A DNA stretch of 64,000 bases from Caenorhabditis remanei (GCF_010183535.1 NC_071333.1:21388587-21452586); one strand, 5' to 3'; numbered from the stretch's first letter, positions 19,250 through 31,237 are shown. Numbers and translations: made by a program. The notes: generated from the sequence alone by a model not told the origin.

Positions 19250-20650
19250 AAAGGAGAAAAAGGATTTCGCGAACTTTGATTTCTCGTTGCTGGACCGTTG
19301 CGTTTCCCTCTTCACCACTATGCCAGATTGGCGCTGCCGCGTGCCATGGAGGTTAGCATTAAGATAGGCAATGTTTTCGGCAAGTGTCAGGGTGGGCAGT
19401 GCTGGAGTCGTCAGAAACAGAAGACGTCAAAATCGGGAATTTCAAATTAGAAAAGTACAGGCATCATACGTTACAAATTTCGGAGCAATCTCTCTAAGTT
19501 TCGTTACAAACTGTTCAGTACCGAAGAGTCGGCGACATCCGGGCACACAAGTAGATATGTTGAATATTATAAGTAAAGATGTTTTCGTGTTACTGCATTG
19601 AAAACAACTGTTTGGGCACAACTACTTTTTTTTTAATAATTCGAAATCTATGCAAGTGAATAAAAGTTAATTAAAAACTAAGATTACTACAATGTTTCAA
19701 CTAGTATTTTGTAAAGAAACGAAAAATGATTCGTTTGACACAAATGTAAAGAGAATAAGGGGACGAGTGCGGGAGATTTATATGTGGGAGCAAAACACAC
19801 CATATCTCTAACGGGACGTATACTTTAAAACTGGGAATAGGAAGAAACAGAAAAAAAAATGATTAACCAATCAGAAAGAAACTAGAAAATTAGTTAATTT
19901 ATAATTATGTAATAAGAAGAAATGAGACCTACTGATGAGATTCAGAATTGTTACTATCAGGAGAGTATCCTTTGTGAATGGTATTCATTGTGGAAAGTGT
20001 TCGAGCAACTTCAGCATAACGTTGGCGGCTGTCGTTGGCAGAGTTGTCGGTCTTGCTGTTGGTTCCACTGTGGCTACTGTTGGGTGGAGATACCGGAGCA
20101 AATGGTGAACGTTCATAAGTGTTGTGGATGGACAGAACGTGATGATTGATCTCCTGGTTCTGCAAAATATGCTGTAATTTTTTTTTCGAAATTATTGAAT
20201 ACAATCACATATTTTGATAAAAAATCGGCAATAATGGAGAAGCAACTCACAATTGGAATAAGTGGCGAAACGGAGAGGATTGATAATCCGGCGGCGATTT
20301 GCTTGCTGGGCGTGTCAGCGGAGACTTGACGAAGCTCATTGATGAATCTTTCTTTGGATGAGTAAAACTCCTGCATGAAGCTGCTCTTCGTGAGTGAGAC
20401 ACGTTAGCCACCGGAGTGTTTTCTTTGTTGATGCTTTCAACTTGCAAATTCTCGAAGCGACCATCCTCCTGATAATTTCTAGATGTTGCCGATTGCATTG
20501 AGTTGTTCACGACAGTTGGAGTGCGAACCACATCGGAAGTTGTTGTCTTCCGATTCTTCTTCAGAAATTTCTTCTTGAGTACTTTTGTAACGAGAGTGTT
20601 CGATAGACTGCAGAGTTGCGCGGAATTCCGACTTCCGACTTCCGGGCTGT
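19250..20650. repeat. Diverged copy of the gene B 3' region (older duplication)
   Basis: This segment is a direct-orientation, visibly diverged relative of 37245-38620 (right arm) and therefore the inverse of 24700-26075 (left arm). Shared landmarks include the phrase encoding GVVRNRRRQN at 19410, the string ACGGGACGTATACTTTAAAACTGGGAATAG near 19814 (30 bases shared, quoted here only by its start ACGGGACGTATAC), and the final exon of gene B. Differences are spread along its length, so this duplication is older than the palindrome. Confidence 0.8.
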
Positions 20651-20825
20651 TTTTCACTTCCGACTTCCGGCTTCCGACTTACGTTTTCAAAATTTTACTT
20701 CCGGCTTCCGACTTCCGACTTCCGTTTTGAAAATTTTACTTCCGACTTCCGACTTCCGACTTCCGTTCGAGAAAAAACCACTTCCGCGCAACTCTGATAG
20801 ACTGATTGCTCAGCTATGACAAATA
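19929..20825 (-). pseudogene. Family B gene, degenerate copy B1
   Basis: The 3' parts of gene B are recognisable: a piece with RTPTVV ... LQVESINKE ... VSHSRRA (about 20540-20390), FINELRQVSADTPSKQIAAGL (about 20365-20270) and the last exon, QNQEINHH ... PNSSHSGTNSKTDNS, ending at 19929. This copy keeps a 17-residue stretch in the last exon (around YAEVARTLSTMN) that B2 and B3 lack. Exon 1 and most of exon 2 are missing, the frame shifts in exon 3, and a 186-bp MITE sits in what would be exon 2. It is probably non-functional, but it gives the ancestral state of the last exon. Confidence 0.7.
20611..20796. mobile_element. hAT-like MITE with CTTCCGA minisatellite core
   Basis: Ends are a perfect 15-bp inverted repeat starting CAGAGTTGCGCGGAA, and it is flanked by the perfect 8-bp direct repeat ATAGACTG (20603-20610 and 20797-20804). 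The interior is made of ACTTCCG units, partly as an inverted array. CAGAG-type ends plus an 8-bp duplication are features of hAT elements. It interrupts the B1 pseudogene: the flanking sequence with one duplication removed is continuous with gene B2. Confidence 0.88.
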
Positions 20826-22129
20826 GTTGAATTGAGTTTGTTTTGTTCGGTTTTCAGCATTTTCGCACTAAATTTTTGAGATAAAATTACTTGAATTTTT
20901 CGTTCCGCCTTCCGCCCTCCGTTTTCCGCTGAAACATTTTCCTGTTTCCGCTTATTGCATCCGCCTTCCGCCCAATATCAATTTGAAAAATTAGTTTTCC
21001 TACTCCAATTTGCTGATGTTTTTAAGGTATTAAGAGACAATGTCTCGCTCAAGCCTACAGGCCATGTTACACATAAACCAAAGTGATCCGTTTCGGCTGA
21101 TTTTTTGATATGTTACTACGCAAGGAATTCTAAGAATTTTATACCATACCAGATTAGGCTCGGCCCCCTTTGACATACCGAAACGATCAATTGAAGTTAA
21201 AAAATGAAAATTTTTCTTTCGAAAGATAGGACCGAAATCGCTTCAGAAATGAATTGTCAGCCTAATTTTGTGCATTTTACAAGATAACTACTTTTTTCTA
21301 GCTCGCCTACATCATGTAGAAAAAATCACTTTTTTGAAAATGTTCTCATTTTTTTCATGTTTTTTTGGATTTTTCGGGTGGTCGAAGTACTGTGGTCCGA
21401 AGTAAATTTATAATGGTAAGATACATATTTGTTTTGGCTATCCAAAAATATAGATACTTTCTCCAGATTCCACTGTCAAGGGGAGTTCTGATAAAAAAAG
21501 CGACTAAATTTGATGCATTTCAACGTACCCCCCTCCATGGTAAAAAATGGCTGGGTGACGAAAATCAAAAATATTTCTGATTTTAATTAAACAGAGCTAG
21601 AATAGTGCTCACACAACTTTTCAGACAATTCTAACCATGTTTCAGTGAGTTACAGACACCTCCTCCATTTTTTCGAATCAAAAAGTTTGAGCTCTCGTAA
21701 CTTTCCAGATTATAACTTAAAATCTTAAAAACTTCTGGAAAACAGTGGAATATACTTCAGAAACAGAAATGAAATAAATGTCAAGTTTTTTCGTTTTGTT
21801 CAACTTTCGTTTCATTTCATCTCTGATAGCTTCATGTGTCTACAATAGGGAGGTATTCTGGGGCATGAAAGGCCAGCATTCTTATTTGCAATTAACTTTT
21901 ATTTATTCAATTAATTTAATTTAATTTATTGACTAAAAAAATAATCAATACAATACACTAGAGACCTGATCAAGCCCCTCACGAGGCGACAGACCAGGTA
22001 GGGGAGGGGGGGGGAAAAATAAAAAAATAAAAAATTGAGAATCATAATGGCAAGATAGGATTGGGGGAAGGATTAGAAAACCGAACTGTGGAAGTGGTGG
22101 TGGAAGAATTTCGAGAAGGATAAATTAAA

Positions 22130-22735
22130 TTAAAGTGACAGACCGTTAAAATGGGAGAGGCGGGTGAGTGAGCAATATAATACATGGGGGTGCGAGAGAG
22201 AGAGATCAAACTTATAATCGATTAATGGATTGTTCAAGAAGGGAGATAAATTTACCGGGGGAGAGAAATTCAGGGCAATTAGATGTGATGGAATTCCAGA
22301 TAGGGACAGTGGAAGAGAAGAAATCATTTACTTGTGGTCTAATACAAATGAGGGTCATGGGTCGTCGGTTAGAGTTAGACAGTCTGACATAAGAGTGGAT
22401 TTCAGGAAAGAAAGTGGCGCCGCAAATTATTTTATAGAGGAGCATTAATTGAGATTTAAGACGACGGTGACGGAGGGAGTATAAATCAAGAATCTCGAGA
22501 CGATTTAGATAGGAAGTATAGCGAATGTTACATCTCTGAAGAATTTTCCTGGTGAAAGATCGGAGAGGTTTTTCTAGTTTATGAGAGAGAATGCTAGAGG
22601 GAGAAGGAGAGTAGATAGCTGAGCAATATTCAAGAACTGGAAGGACGTAGGTGTTGAATAAGTGCTTGTAGAGAGGAAGGGATCGAGATCGGAATGACTT
22701 GAGTAGTTGGCTGCAGCGAAGGATAGCTAATGAGG
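22130..22735 (-). pseudogene. LINE reverse-transcriptase C-terminal relic
   Basis: Encodes the region after the catalytic motif: LRCSQLLKSFRSRSLPLY, YVLPVLEYCSAIYSPSPSS, then RHRRLKSQLMLLYKI and SNSNRRPMTLI, ending at a stop near 22130 with an A/T-rich tail down to about 21905. It is clearly related to the LINE at 3651-4725 (same motif order, roughly half the residues shared by eye). The catalytic YADD part is absent. The outer end of the left palindrome arm (22383) falls inside this relic. Confidence 0.8.
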
Positions 22736-22741
22736 AAGTTT

Positions 22742-22826
22742 TGGAGCTAATGAGGAAGTTTTGGAATGAGGAAGTTTTGGATGAGGAAGTTTTGGATGAG
22801 GAAGTTTTGGATGAGGAAGTTTTGGC
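22742..22826. repeat. 15-bp tandem repeat
   Basis: About five units of GAGGAAGTTTTGGAT (first units diverged and of different length). The same array is present inverted at 40493-40577 in the other palindrome arm. It lies at the junction of the LINE relic with the fold-back arm. Confidence 0.9.
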
Positions 22827-23723
22827 AAATTGTGTTTTTAAAGTATATTCCACTGTTTTCCAAAAGTTTCCAAGATTTTAAGTAATAATCTGGAAAGTTA
22901 CGAGAGCTCAAACTTTTTGAGTCGAAAAAATGGAAGAGGTGTCTGTAACTCACTGAAACATGTTTAGAATTGTCTGAAAAGTTGCGTAAGCACTATTCTG
23001 ATTCTGATCAACTCAAATCAAAAATATTTTTGATTTTCGTCATCCAGCCATTTTTTACCATGGAGGGGTTACGTTGAAATGTATCAAATTTGGCCACTTT
23101 TTTGATCATAACTCACCTAGACAGTAGAATCTGGGGAAAGTCTTTATATTTACAGATAGCCAACACAAATATGTATCTTACCATTATAAATTTACTTCGG
23201 ACCGCAGTACTTCGTCATCCCGAAAAATCCAAAAAACATGAAAAAAATGAGAACATTTTCAAAAAAGTGATTTTTTCTATATGATGCAGGAGAGCTAGAA
23301 AAAAGTAGTTATCTTGCAAAATGCACGAAATCAGGTTGGCAATTCATTTCTGAAGAGATTTTGACCCTATCTTTCGAAACAAAAATTTTCATTTTTCAAC
23401 TTCAATCGATCGTTTAGGTAGGTCAAAGGGGGCGGAGCCTAATCTGGTATGGTATAAAATTCTTAGAATTCCTTGCGTAGTAACATATCAAAAAAATCAG
23501 CCGAAACGGATCACTTTGGTTTATGTGTAACATGGCCTGTAGGCCCATGCTCGAGCCAGTCAGAGATTATCTCTTAACACCTTTTCCGCTTTCCGCCGAT
23601 TTTTTCAAAATTCCGTTTTCCGCCAAAAAAATTCATTCCGTCAATAATAAAAAAAAGTTTTTTGAGAGAGGCCGACCTCCTCCCCTTCTTCCAACGTGCG
23701 GGGCCGACCTCCTCTTCCTCCAA

Positions 23724-23990
23724 CGTGGGAGGCCGATGTTTTCCTCTTCCACCACGATAAATGCGACGTTATTTGTCATTGTCATTGGCGCGTTTCTCGA
23801 TGCGAGCGTTTCTCAATGGGCGATTTTCTCATTCTTCATTTCTGGTCGGTTTCTCATTCTTTGTCATTTTTTCTGCGGTTTTTTGTTGCGTTTGTTTAAT
23901 TATCGTTACTGCTCCCGTTACTTTTTTTGGCACTGCTCCCGTTACTTTTTTTATTCAATTTTGAATTTTCAGTAATTCATCTATAAAGCA
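23724..23990 (+). promoter_or_regulatory. Promoter/leader of gene B2, shared with the 13.1 kb gene
   Basis: Contains GGCGCGTTTCTCGATGCGAG, TTTCTCATTCTTTGTCATTT and TGCGGTTTTTTGTTGCG, matching 12866-13080 upstream of the 13.1 kb gene. An acceptor (GAATTTTCAG at 23962-23971) lies 19 bases before the start codon, consistent with leader trans-splicing. Upstream are GGCCGACCTCCTC-type repeats in tandem (23668-23740). Confidence 0.55.
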
Positions 23991-25395
23991 ATGGGTAGTT
24001 TCAATAAGCAAGTGGATTGTCCGGTTATGACAGGTAAGTATGCCTATGTTTTTTCATTTTCAATACTTCGTTTTCAGGCGAATCTTCGTTTTCGCTGAGC
24101 AATCAGTCTATCGAACAGTCTCGTTCTACGATAAACGCAAACTTGCCACTTTTGGCGGATTTGGAAATGTTAGAGCTGAAAAACATGGACAAAGATTTTA
24201 CATTTATCGGGACCATTGGTATCGCTGACTTGGCTGCCAATCCAGAAATAGCAACAACGTATCCAGAGTTTCATAACTTCATTACTCATCACAATCCAAG
24301 CTGTCATGATCCATCAAGTTTCGACGGATATGTCATGGAAGAAACTTTGGAGGCGCCTTCGGTTGAAAAGTATCGCAAACTCTTCAACGAGATGTTGCAT
24401 TTGATGTACTTTAACTGTCATCTGACTGTGAGTGGTCATATACATAAAATTTCATTTAATTCCAATTTTCAGCATGTCAATGAACAGCGCAAAGCTGAGA
24501 GCAGTGAGCTCCTTGACAAAATCAATACACTGCGTATGTTGATTGACTCCTCAGTGTCAACAGCTCAAAAAGTGAAGGACGATGGCAGTGAAATGCAGAA
24601 AGAATTCCGTGGAGTGTACCCGTATAAATCAAAAATAGACGACACTCAGGAGGGATGCGATAGCATCGAAGTGAAGTATAATTGCGGTGAACTGCAAATC
24701 GTTCGCACTCCAACTGTCGTCGGATCCTCAATGCAAACGCCGCCACCAAAAAATTATGAGGGGGATGGCCACTTCGAGCATTTGCAAGTTGAAAGCATCA
24801 AAAAAGAAGGGACTCCAGTTGCTGACGTAACTCACTCACGAAGATCAACTTCATCCAGAAGTCTTACTCGTCCAAAGCACACATACGCACCCTACAAAAA
24901 GAATCCCACGAGAAGACTCATCAATGAGCTTTGTCAAGTCTCCGCTGACACGCCAATCAAGCAAATCGCCGCCGGATTATCGAATCTCTCAGTTTCTCCA
25001 CTAGTTCCAATAGTGATTTGCTTGTCCAGTATTAACAATTTTTTCAGAATATGAGACTATATTATCAAAACAAAAAAGTGCGGTATTTTTTCTCACGACA
25101 AAATGCAGACTCGGCTCAAAATTGCTCCTGAGTGCATTCTGACGTGAGAAAAAATGATGGAACATTTTTCTTTTTCAACAATTTCGAAAAAACATTACAG
25201 CATATTTTGCAGAACAAGGAGATCAATCATCACGGTCTGCCCATCCACAACACTTATGAACGTTCACCATTTGCTCCGGTATCTCCACCCAACAGTAGCC
25301 ACAGTGGAACCAACAGCAAGACCGACAACTCTGCCAACGACCGCCGCCAACGTTCTGTATACTCTCCTGATAGTAACAATTCTGAATCTCATTGA
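23991..25395 (+). CDS. Family B gene, copy B2 (375 aa)
   Basis: Exons 23991-24033, 24078-24427, 24473-25012 and 25201-25395 join in phase. The product has a globular first half (LPLLADLEMLELKNMDKDF, an aromatic/His-rich stretch EFHNFITHHNPSCHDPSSF, then a helical segment SVEKYRKLFNEMLHLMYF), a coiled-coil-like helix (EQRKAESSELLDKINTLRM), and a Ser/Thr/Arg-rich disordered second half with HSRRSTSSRSLTRPK and QVSADTPIKQIAAGLSNL. It ends in a Ser/Asn-rich tail. No known family. Its last donor reads GTGATT rather than the GTGAGT of B3, which may weaken splicing of the final exon. It is convergent with C2, about 1.45 kb away. Confidence 0.8.
25086..25154. repeat. Short hairpin insertion in the last intron of gene B2
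   Basis: Imperfect inverted repeat with arms starting TTTTTTCTCACG and ending CGTGAGAAAAAA around a ~25-bp loop. Its counterpart lies at about 38165-38234 in B3, while the older copy B1 has no such insertion in that intron. It is probably a tiny palindromic MITE that arrived before the arm duplication. Confidence 0.7.
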
Positions 25396-26841
25396 TCGCT
25401 CTAATTTCTTCTTCTCACAAAACATATTTAACTAATTTTCTAGTTTCTTCATTATTGGTTAATAATTTGTTTCTTTTTCCTCTATTCCCAGTTTTAAAGT
25501 ATACGTCCCGTTGGAAATATTGTGTGTTTGCTCCCCCATAGAAATCTCCCACACTCGCCCCTCCCCTTATTCTCATTACATTTGTGTCAAATGAATCTTT
25601 TTTGTTTCTTCACAAAATACTAGTTGAAACATTGTAGTAATGAGCTTAGGTTTTTAGTTAACTTTTATTCACATGTTTTATTTCACTTTCGAATTATTTT
25701 TTTTAAGTAGTTGTGCCCAAACAGTTGTTTTCAATGCAGTAACACGAAAACATCTTTTCTTATAATATTCAACATATCTGCTTGTGTGCCCGGATGTCGC
25801 CGACTCTTCGGTACTAAACAGTTTGTAACGACGAAATTTAGAGAGATCGCTCGGAAATTTGTCCCGTATGATGCCTGTACTTTTCGAATTTGAAATTTCC
25901 GATTTTGACGTCTTCTGTTTCTGACGACTCCAGCACTGCCCACCCTGACACTCGCCGAAAACATTGCCTATCTCAATGTTCGCGGCCGCGCCAATCTGGC
26001 ATAGCGGTGAAGAGGAGTGCTCCCTAGCGACGAGAATTGAAACCCCGGGTTCGCGAAATCTTTTTTGTCTTTTTGATTAGTAAAGAATCTAAGTATTTTC
26101 AGAGCTCTCATTTCTTCTTCTCACAAATGATAAATTAACTAATTTTCTAGTTTCGTCCTCATTGGTTAATTATTTGTTTCTGTTCCTTCTTATTCTTTGG
26201 AGGACTACCTTCTAGTAGTGACTGCTCTGAAACTCATCAATAGCGCGCATTTCGTCTTCTATCGTATTAACAATGCAACTGAATTTCAAGTACCTTCTTT
26301 ATTGGTTAATCATGTGTTTCTGTTTTTTAGAATTCAAAGTCTTCAAGTTTACGACCTGTTAGTAATATAATGTCTTTTGCTCGCCCATAAAAGTCTCCCG
26401 CACTCGCCCTTATTCACGTGAGACTTTCAGTTTTACTCTCGTTTTTGTAAAATATTTCAAATTTTTATAGCTCCCTGCTTATATTCTTTTTGTAGCTTCT
26501 TACTTTCACACTGCCTTGTTTATTCCATAATTTTACAAAGCATTATTTCGAACAATTGCATAGTAATCTAATATAAAAGTGAATGTACCCCCAGAAAACC
26601 TTTTTAGTTGCAGCAACACGAAAGCTGCATTTTATAGGGTGCACCAGCACACAAATCTGAAGAATTCAGGAAGCAAGCTGCAAAAACACATACACTTTAA
26701 ACTATGAAAATACTTGGTTACAGTAACCAGTGAATTTATTCACAAGAATTAAATAAAATAGAACAATGGCAAAATATAAATAATTTTTAACGACACGAAG
26801 TCGATTATTTTTGATTTCAGAATTTAAAAAAAATCATGAAT

Positions 26842-27724
26842 TTAGAAATATCCCGCATTGTATCCGGAAGTCGGTTCGTAGTTCTGTTCCGAGAACTTCT
26901 GACGACGGTTACGATTGCGAGGTCGGGAACGGGAACGACCTCGTTTACTTGGCTTTGGATATGGGTCGCGGGCTGGGTGTTGACAATAAATGGAGAAATC
27001 AAATCGATGCGCATCTGATCGTGGCTTGCGAACCACTCTGGAGAGCTCACTGTGCCGACGGAACTCTCCTTTTGGAATTGGAGGTTCATCTTTTCGTGGT
27101 TCTCTCGACGATGAACGAGTTCTGACTGGTGGCTTATAGCCTGGTTCTTTCCAGTTCGGGCAGAGCTTGTCGACTGCAGCTTCAGCAGTTTTATCCAGGT
27201 AATCCAATCCTTTTTTGTTGCTTTCAAAAGCCAACAAACGCGTCCAGGCCATCTGAGTGTTTTCGCGGACCTCCTCCCATGTCTCTCCTTCTTGTGGTCT
27301 CCTTCTCGCTGCTGCTTCGACTTCTCGGAATAGTCGGTTGTACTCTGATTGTGGTCCTCTACGAGCTGGAGGTGGCACCGGGGATGGAGTTGTGGCAAGA
27401 TCCATTGGGACTGGTGTAGTTCGCTGAAAAAAAATGAAAAAGTTGAAAATAGTTGTATGTTTGAACAGCCGTAGTTTTGGCTCTGAAAAACCAAAAATCT
27501 TCCAACATGTCAAATGGTCAAGTTTTAGTTCTGAATTTCATTATTCAAAATGTTTACTGTCAAATTCAATATCAAAAATTGATACTTACATCTCTCGAGC
27601 AATCTTTATGTTGAACTGCAGAATTTCTGATGGTGATTCGAAAATTTTGTTGTGGAAGTTGGGTTGACAGATTGTACATTTGATCATAACCATAGGAAGC
27701 GCTCATGTTCCGTCGAGGTTGCAT
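26842..27724 (-). CDS. Family C gene, copy C2 (238 aa)
   Basis: Exon 1 (27724-27590) and exon 2 (27423-26842) join in phase over a 166-nt intron (GTAAGT donor, TTTCAG acceptor). Exon 1 encodes MQPRRNMSASYGYDQM...; its last dozen residues align with the end of the C1 exon 1. Exon 2 repeats the family order: ATTPSPVPPPAR, the LFREVEAAARRRP/TWEEVREN/WTRLLAFESNKKGLDYLD helical block, RTRSSSREPRKD, GEFRRHSELSR, then an Arg-rich tail with repeated SRSRPRNRNRR-type sequence. No stop or frameshift. The inner junction of the palindrome (27029) lies inside this gene, so only its last third is duplicated. Confidence 0.78.
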
Positions 27725-30560
27725 TGAAATTAGCGCTCCGTAAAATTATAATTTCAGATACTCTGAAAATAAAAAGTGACACAGAAATCAAAAAACAAAC
27801 TTTTTTTTAGCAATAGAATAAGTTAAAGATGTAAAAAAAAACACACAAGCTTATAAATCAAAACTATCAAGAAAAAGATGCTTACTTGTAAATGAAAAGG
27901 CTTGTAGAAGAAAAATGAAACAAGAGAAAATAAAATGAAACAGAAAGTGTCACAAATGCCAGTGGAACAAGGTCAGATCAAATATGGGAAAAAGAAAATT
28001 TAGAGACAGGTCCATGATATTTTCTAAGATAAAAACGAGGAAGATAGTTTTTTTTAAAAATATTTATCAGTTTTCCAGTCCCTCACAAGACCAATGAAAG
28101 GATGGGTTGAGGTGAGAAAAGCGGGGTAACAAAAATTTAAAAAAAAAAGAGGGGAATAGCACAGTGAAATAAGTAAACTAATATAGAGGACATTTTAAAT
28201 CAGTTTAGAAATGATTGATATCAATCTGAATTAAAAACCAAAACAGAAGAGTAATACAAAAGCCTGAACGTTTACATTCAATTTTATCGAGAAAGCGGAA
28301 AAAAGAGACAGGACGGCAGGAGGTGATTCATCGATAAAATGACCTCCAATGATCAGAAAAACCACAAAACATTTACATAAAACTATATCATTGTTGATAG
28401 AAATAAATATAAATTCAAAAACTATCCAGAAAAAAACGATACAAAAAATAAGAGATGAGAGGAAAACGGGTGTGGGCGTGTGAATGGTGTTATTAGGTTG
28501 AGTCAAAAAAGACGGCAAAAATCGATTTAAAAAAAAGAAATTTGAGATTCAGAGGTTAGCTTATTGAAAAAAGGTTTTTAAGAATAAAAAATGCTAGAAA
28601 AACAAAAACGCACCTATGGTGGGAGGTAGCAAAAAAAGGAAATAAAACTGGGGTGGGGTGCAGTCAAAGAAAAAAAGCTGTTCAACAAAGTTGTATTCGT
28701 GTTCGGGTTTGACAATTGAAAAAATAGCGGTACCATTTCTATTCTCAGGGTGAGAGTTATTTTTGATTTTATTTGAATGACATTACTTAAATGTAAAAGA
28801 AATAAAGTATTCTCACGATTTCACCTCGAACAAAAATAGCAAGACACACTATCTGCGTGTACTAGTTTCTGAGCCATGCTAGTGAATAAGAAGAGAACTA
28901 CGTCTGAATTAAAAAAAAAAAAACTTCTAATAAAATATTAATCATTAACATCGTAAGCCAATATGTTACTTGTTCGGAAATGTGCTAATCTATTGTGATG
29001 TAGTATGATTTTCGGACTGCTTGTGATAAAAAAATATTTTTGATTTCATTCGTTCATTAGTTGAGTGAAAAATTGTGTTGCGTATTACAAATATTCTAAT
29101 TATCTACCTTATTAGCTTCTTTAATTTCTACAAGAAAGGAAAAAAAGAATCAATAGAAGATTAATGAATAAATCGGGTTGCCACTGTCGAAGGGGGTAGG
29201 GTGTGAGAAATTGGTGGCAGATTAATATTCTTGAGTGCGGAGGGAAAGAGACAAATGGTGAGTGAATATTTTGAAAGAAAGATCAGTGAATACTTAATAG
29301 AAACTGGGAGAGGAATATCTGAGTAGTTTGAAAGGAAAAACATGAAGTTTGCACTATTTTTTACAGGAAATTTAAAAACTTGGAAACAAAAGAATATTTC
29401 ATGTTATCAAGTTTTATGTTTTTCAATTTGTGTTACTCGGATTGAAACAACATACTTTTTTCTACTTCAAAATAAAACACAAATTACTGATTATTCAATA
29501 AATGCTCGGCCCACCCAACGTCGCAAATACACCACAGTTAGATTCTTGGCGAAGGAGGCCGTTCGCGAAATAAAGAACACAACCAACCAAAGGAAGAGCA
29601 ACGAGGTGTAATGGAGGAAAAAGAGAGTGGGATGACCAGCAGAAGGAACAAATGAGACACATTCGAAGGAGGGGGGGGGGAGAAGGAGATGTGCGGTTTT
29701 CTGAAGATTAGCAAGTGCGTAGCACATCTCTGTGTACACACTGCAAGAAGAAATGAAGGGTGGTCTTCATGAAAATACGAATACGATAATGGGCAATACT
29801 GAAATCAAATGTAAACATTGTCGGTTGAATTGTGTTGCGTGTATTTTGGCATATTGATTACTCTCTTGTTAAAATTTTTTAGTGAAGCTCCTTGTTTTAT
29901 TTTTTTTTGAAGCTCATCGAACTTTAGTTCATCTGGTTGGCTTATTCATTTGTTCGCTTAAAAGTTAATGGAAATAGACAGAAGACCAGACCAATATTTC
30001 TATCAGTTACTCATTCGGTGAGAGGGCATTAACTGGGCAATCGTTCTGTCAATGTGCATTGTAAGTCTTCTGTGTGACCAACCGTCTGGCATGACGACAT
30101 GGTCGTTAAGATCTGTGTTTCCATAGTTTGTAAAATGTATTTGAATGCACGGTTTAACAAAGATAGTTGAAAAACTCAAAATCATGAATCAATTGTGGCA
30201 GGTTTTGTCTGCAAAGATTTTAAGGCAGTTTTTGTCTTTGTTCTTTTGATATGTTAAAAGACGTGAGTTTCCTGGTGTTAATAGTTTGCCATTGGTGCGA
30301 AAAATCTCTAAAAGAATAAAAAGTGCTGATGCTTTAATTCACAATAGTGAAGAAAATTGTTTAAATAACTGGAGTAACTAACAAAAAGAATGAATAAAAA
30401 ATAACATTTTAAAATCAATAAAGAGAACATCACAGAACATTTTCCGTAAAACCTTAATACAACACATTCAAAAGGACAACGCCTCTAATAAAACCGATCC
30501 CTCCTTATTTAACGCCGGTTGGTTTTAAGAGTTTTGAAATAAGTTAAAAACTGACGCAAG
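27725..30560. other. Long non-coding stretch, no gene seen
   Basis: A/T-rich sequence with many homopolymer runs (for example the A-run near 28910) and no frame with coding character on either strand. It lies in the palindrome spacer. It should hold the promoter of C2 close to 27725. Two local GC-richer stretches (28090-28160, 29620-29740) show no recognisable content. Confidence 0.5.
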
Positions 30561-30568
30561 TTTTAAAA

Positions 30569-31237
30569 CAGTGCGTCCAATATTAATAGGACCCCACTAG
30601 ATTTTGGGCTTCCGGGCAGCACCGGTACAGGTACAAAAATCTATGATAACCATTAGATTCAGGATACAGAAAAACCCCCAGGTTCCAATTTTTCATGATT
30701 CTACTGCTCATCTTATAAGCGCACCACCAAAAAGTCGTTTTTTCATCCGTTCAATATTAATAAGACCACCTCGAAAATTGAATTTTCAGTTGATTTTCAA
30801 GAATCTTTTTCTTGGAAAACTTTTTTAATCGATCGAAATATTCTTTCACTGTTGTTTTTAGTTCATTTCTTCATAATTGCGGCGTTTTCAACCCCAAAAT
30901 GAAATGTTTGCCCAAAAAAAACATTCATGATAAAAGTAAACAATGGATTTGTAAAAATATTCATTTTCTGGAAAGTTATACCCGGGATTCTCGAACCAGT
31001 TAGACCAAATTTCAATATTTTCGAGAGTTGTGTCCAAGACATGGAGGAAGTGTCTTAACTTGTTTTAATGTGAATTTTGGTAGTGCGGTTATAAGAAGAG
31101 TAGTAGAAAAATGAAAATATGGCATCTGTAGTTTCTTTGTACCCTGAATCTAATAGTCATCTTAGATTTTTTCTATCTGTACCCGTTCTGCCTAGAAGCC
31201 CAAAATCTAGGGGGTCCTATCAATATTGGACGCACTG
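30569..31237. mobile_element. Tc3-like mariner MITE
   Basis: About 100-bp terminal inverted repeats (30569-30668 and 31137-31237) starting CAGTGCGTCCAATATTAATA and continuing to a GGACCCC block. CAGTG...TAGGACCCC ends recall the Tc3 termini of C. elegans. The right end is followed by TA; the left is preceded by AA, possibly a mutated TA. The 669-bp element has no transposase. Confidence 0.78.

Larger units (their letters stand above)
21022..23585. repeat. Fold-back structure: ~740-bp inverted arms around a LINE relic
   Basis: 21022-21765 and 22832-23585 are inverted copies (roughly 90% by eye), sharing for example CCTACAGGCCATGTTACAC at 21054 and its complement ending at 23543. Between them lie a LINE 3' fragment and a 15-bp tandem array. 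Both outer flanks are rich in TTCCGCC units (20900-20970 and 23580-23635). The right half is also present in the other palindrome arm (39735-40490). This could be a fold-back transposon with a LINE insertion; no target duplication could be fixed. Confidence 0.65.
22383..27029. repeat. Left arm of a large near-identical inverted repeat
   Basis: Position x in this arm pairs with about 63319-x in the right arm (22383 with 40936, 27029 with 36290), so both arms are 4,647 bp with almost no net length change. Differences seen by eye are few single bases, for example at 25017 and around 23890. The arm contains part of a LINE relic, half of the fold-back, gene B2 and the 3' end of gene C2. Sequence outside both junctions is unrelated between the two sides. 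Confidence 0.93.

Noticed and set aside
22742..22826. Tandem 15-bp repeats as a CRISPR-like array
   Set aside because: Units are contiguous without spacers and the genome is eukaryotic.
23991..27724. Calling genes B and C a toxin-antidote pair
   Set aside because: Architecture invites the idea, but no toxin or antidote family is recognisable and no genetic evidence is available; kept only as a hypothesis.
28231..29740. Short frames of 60-95 codons in the palindrome spacer
   Set aside because: Low-complexity A/T-rich or simple-sequence translations without splice sites or homology.
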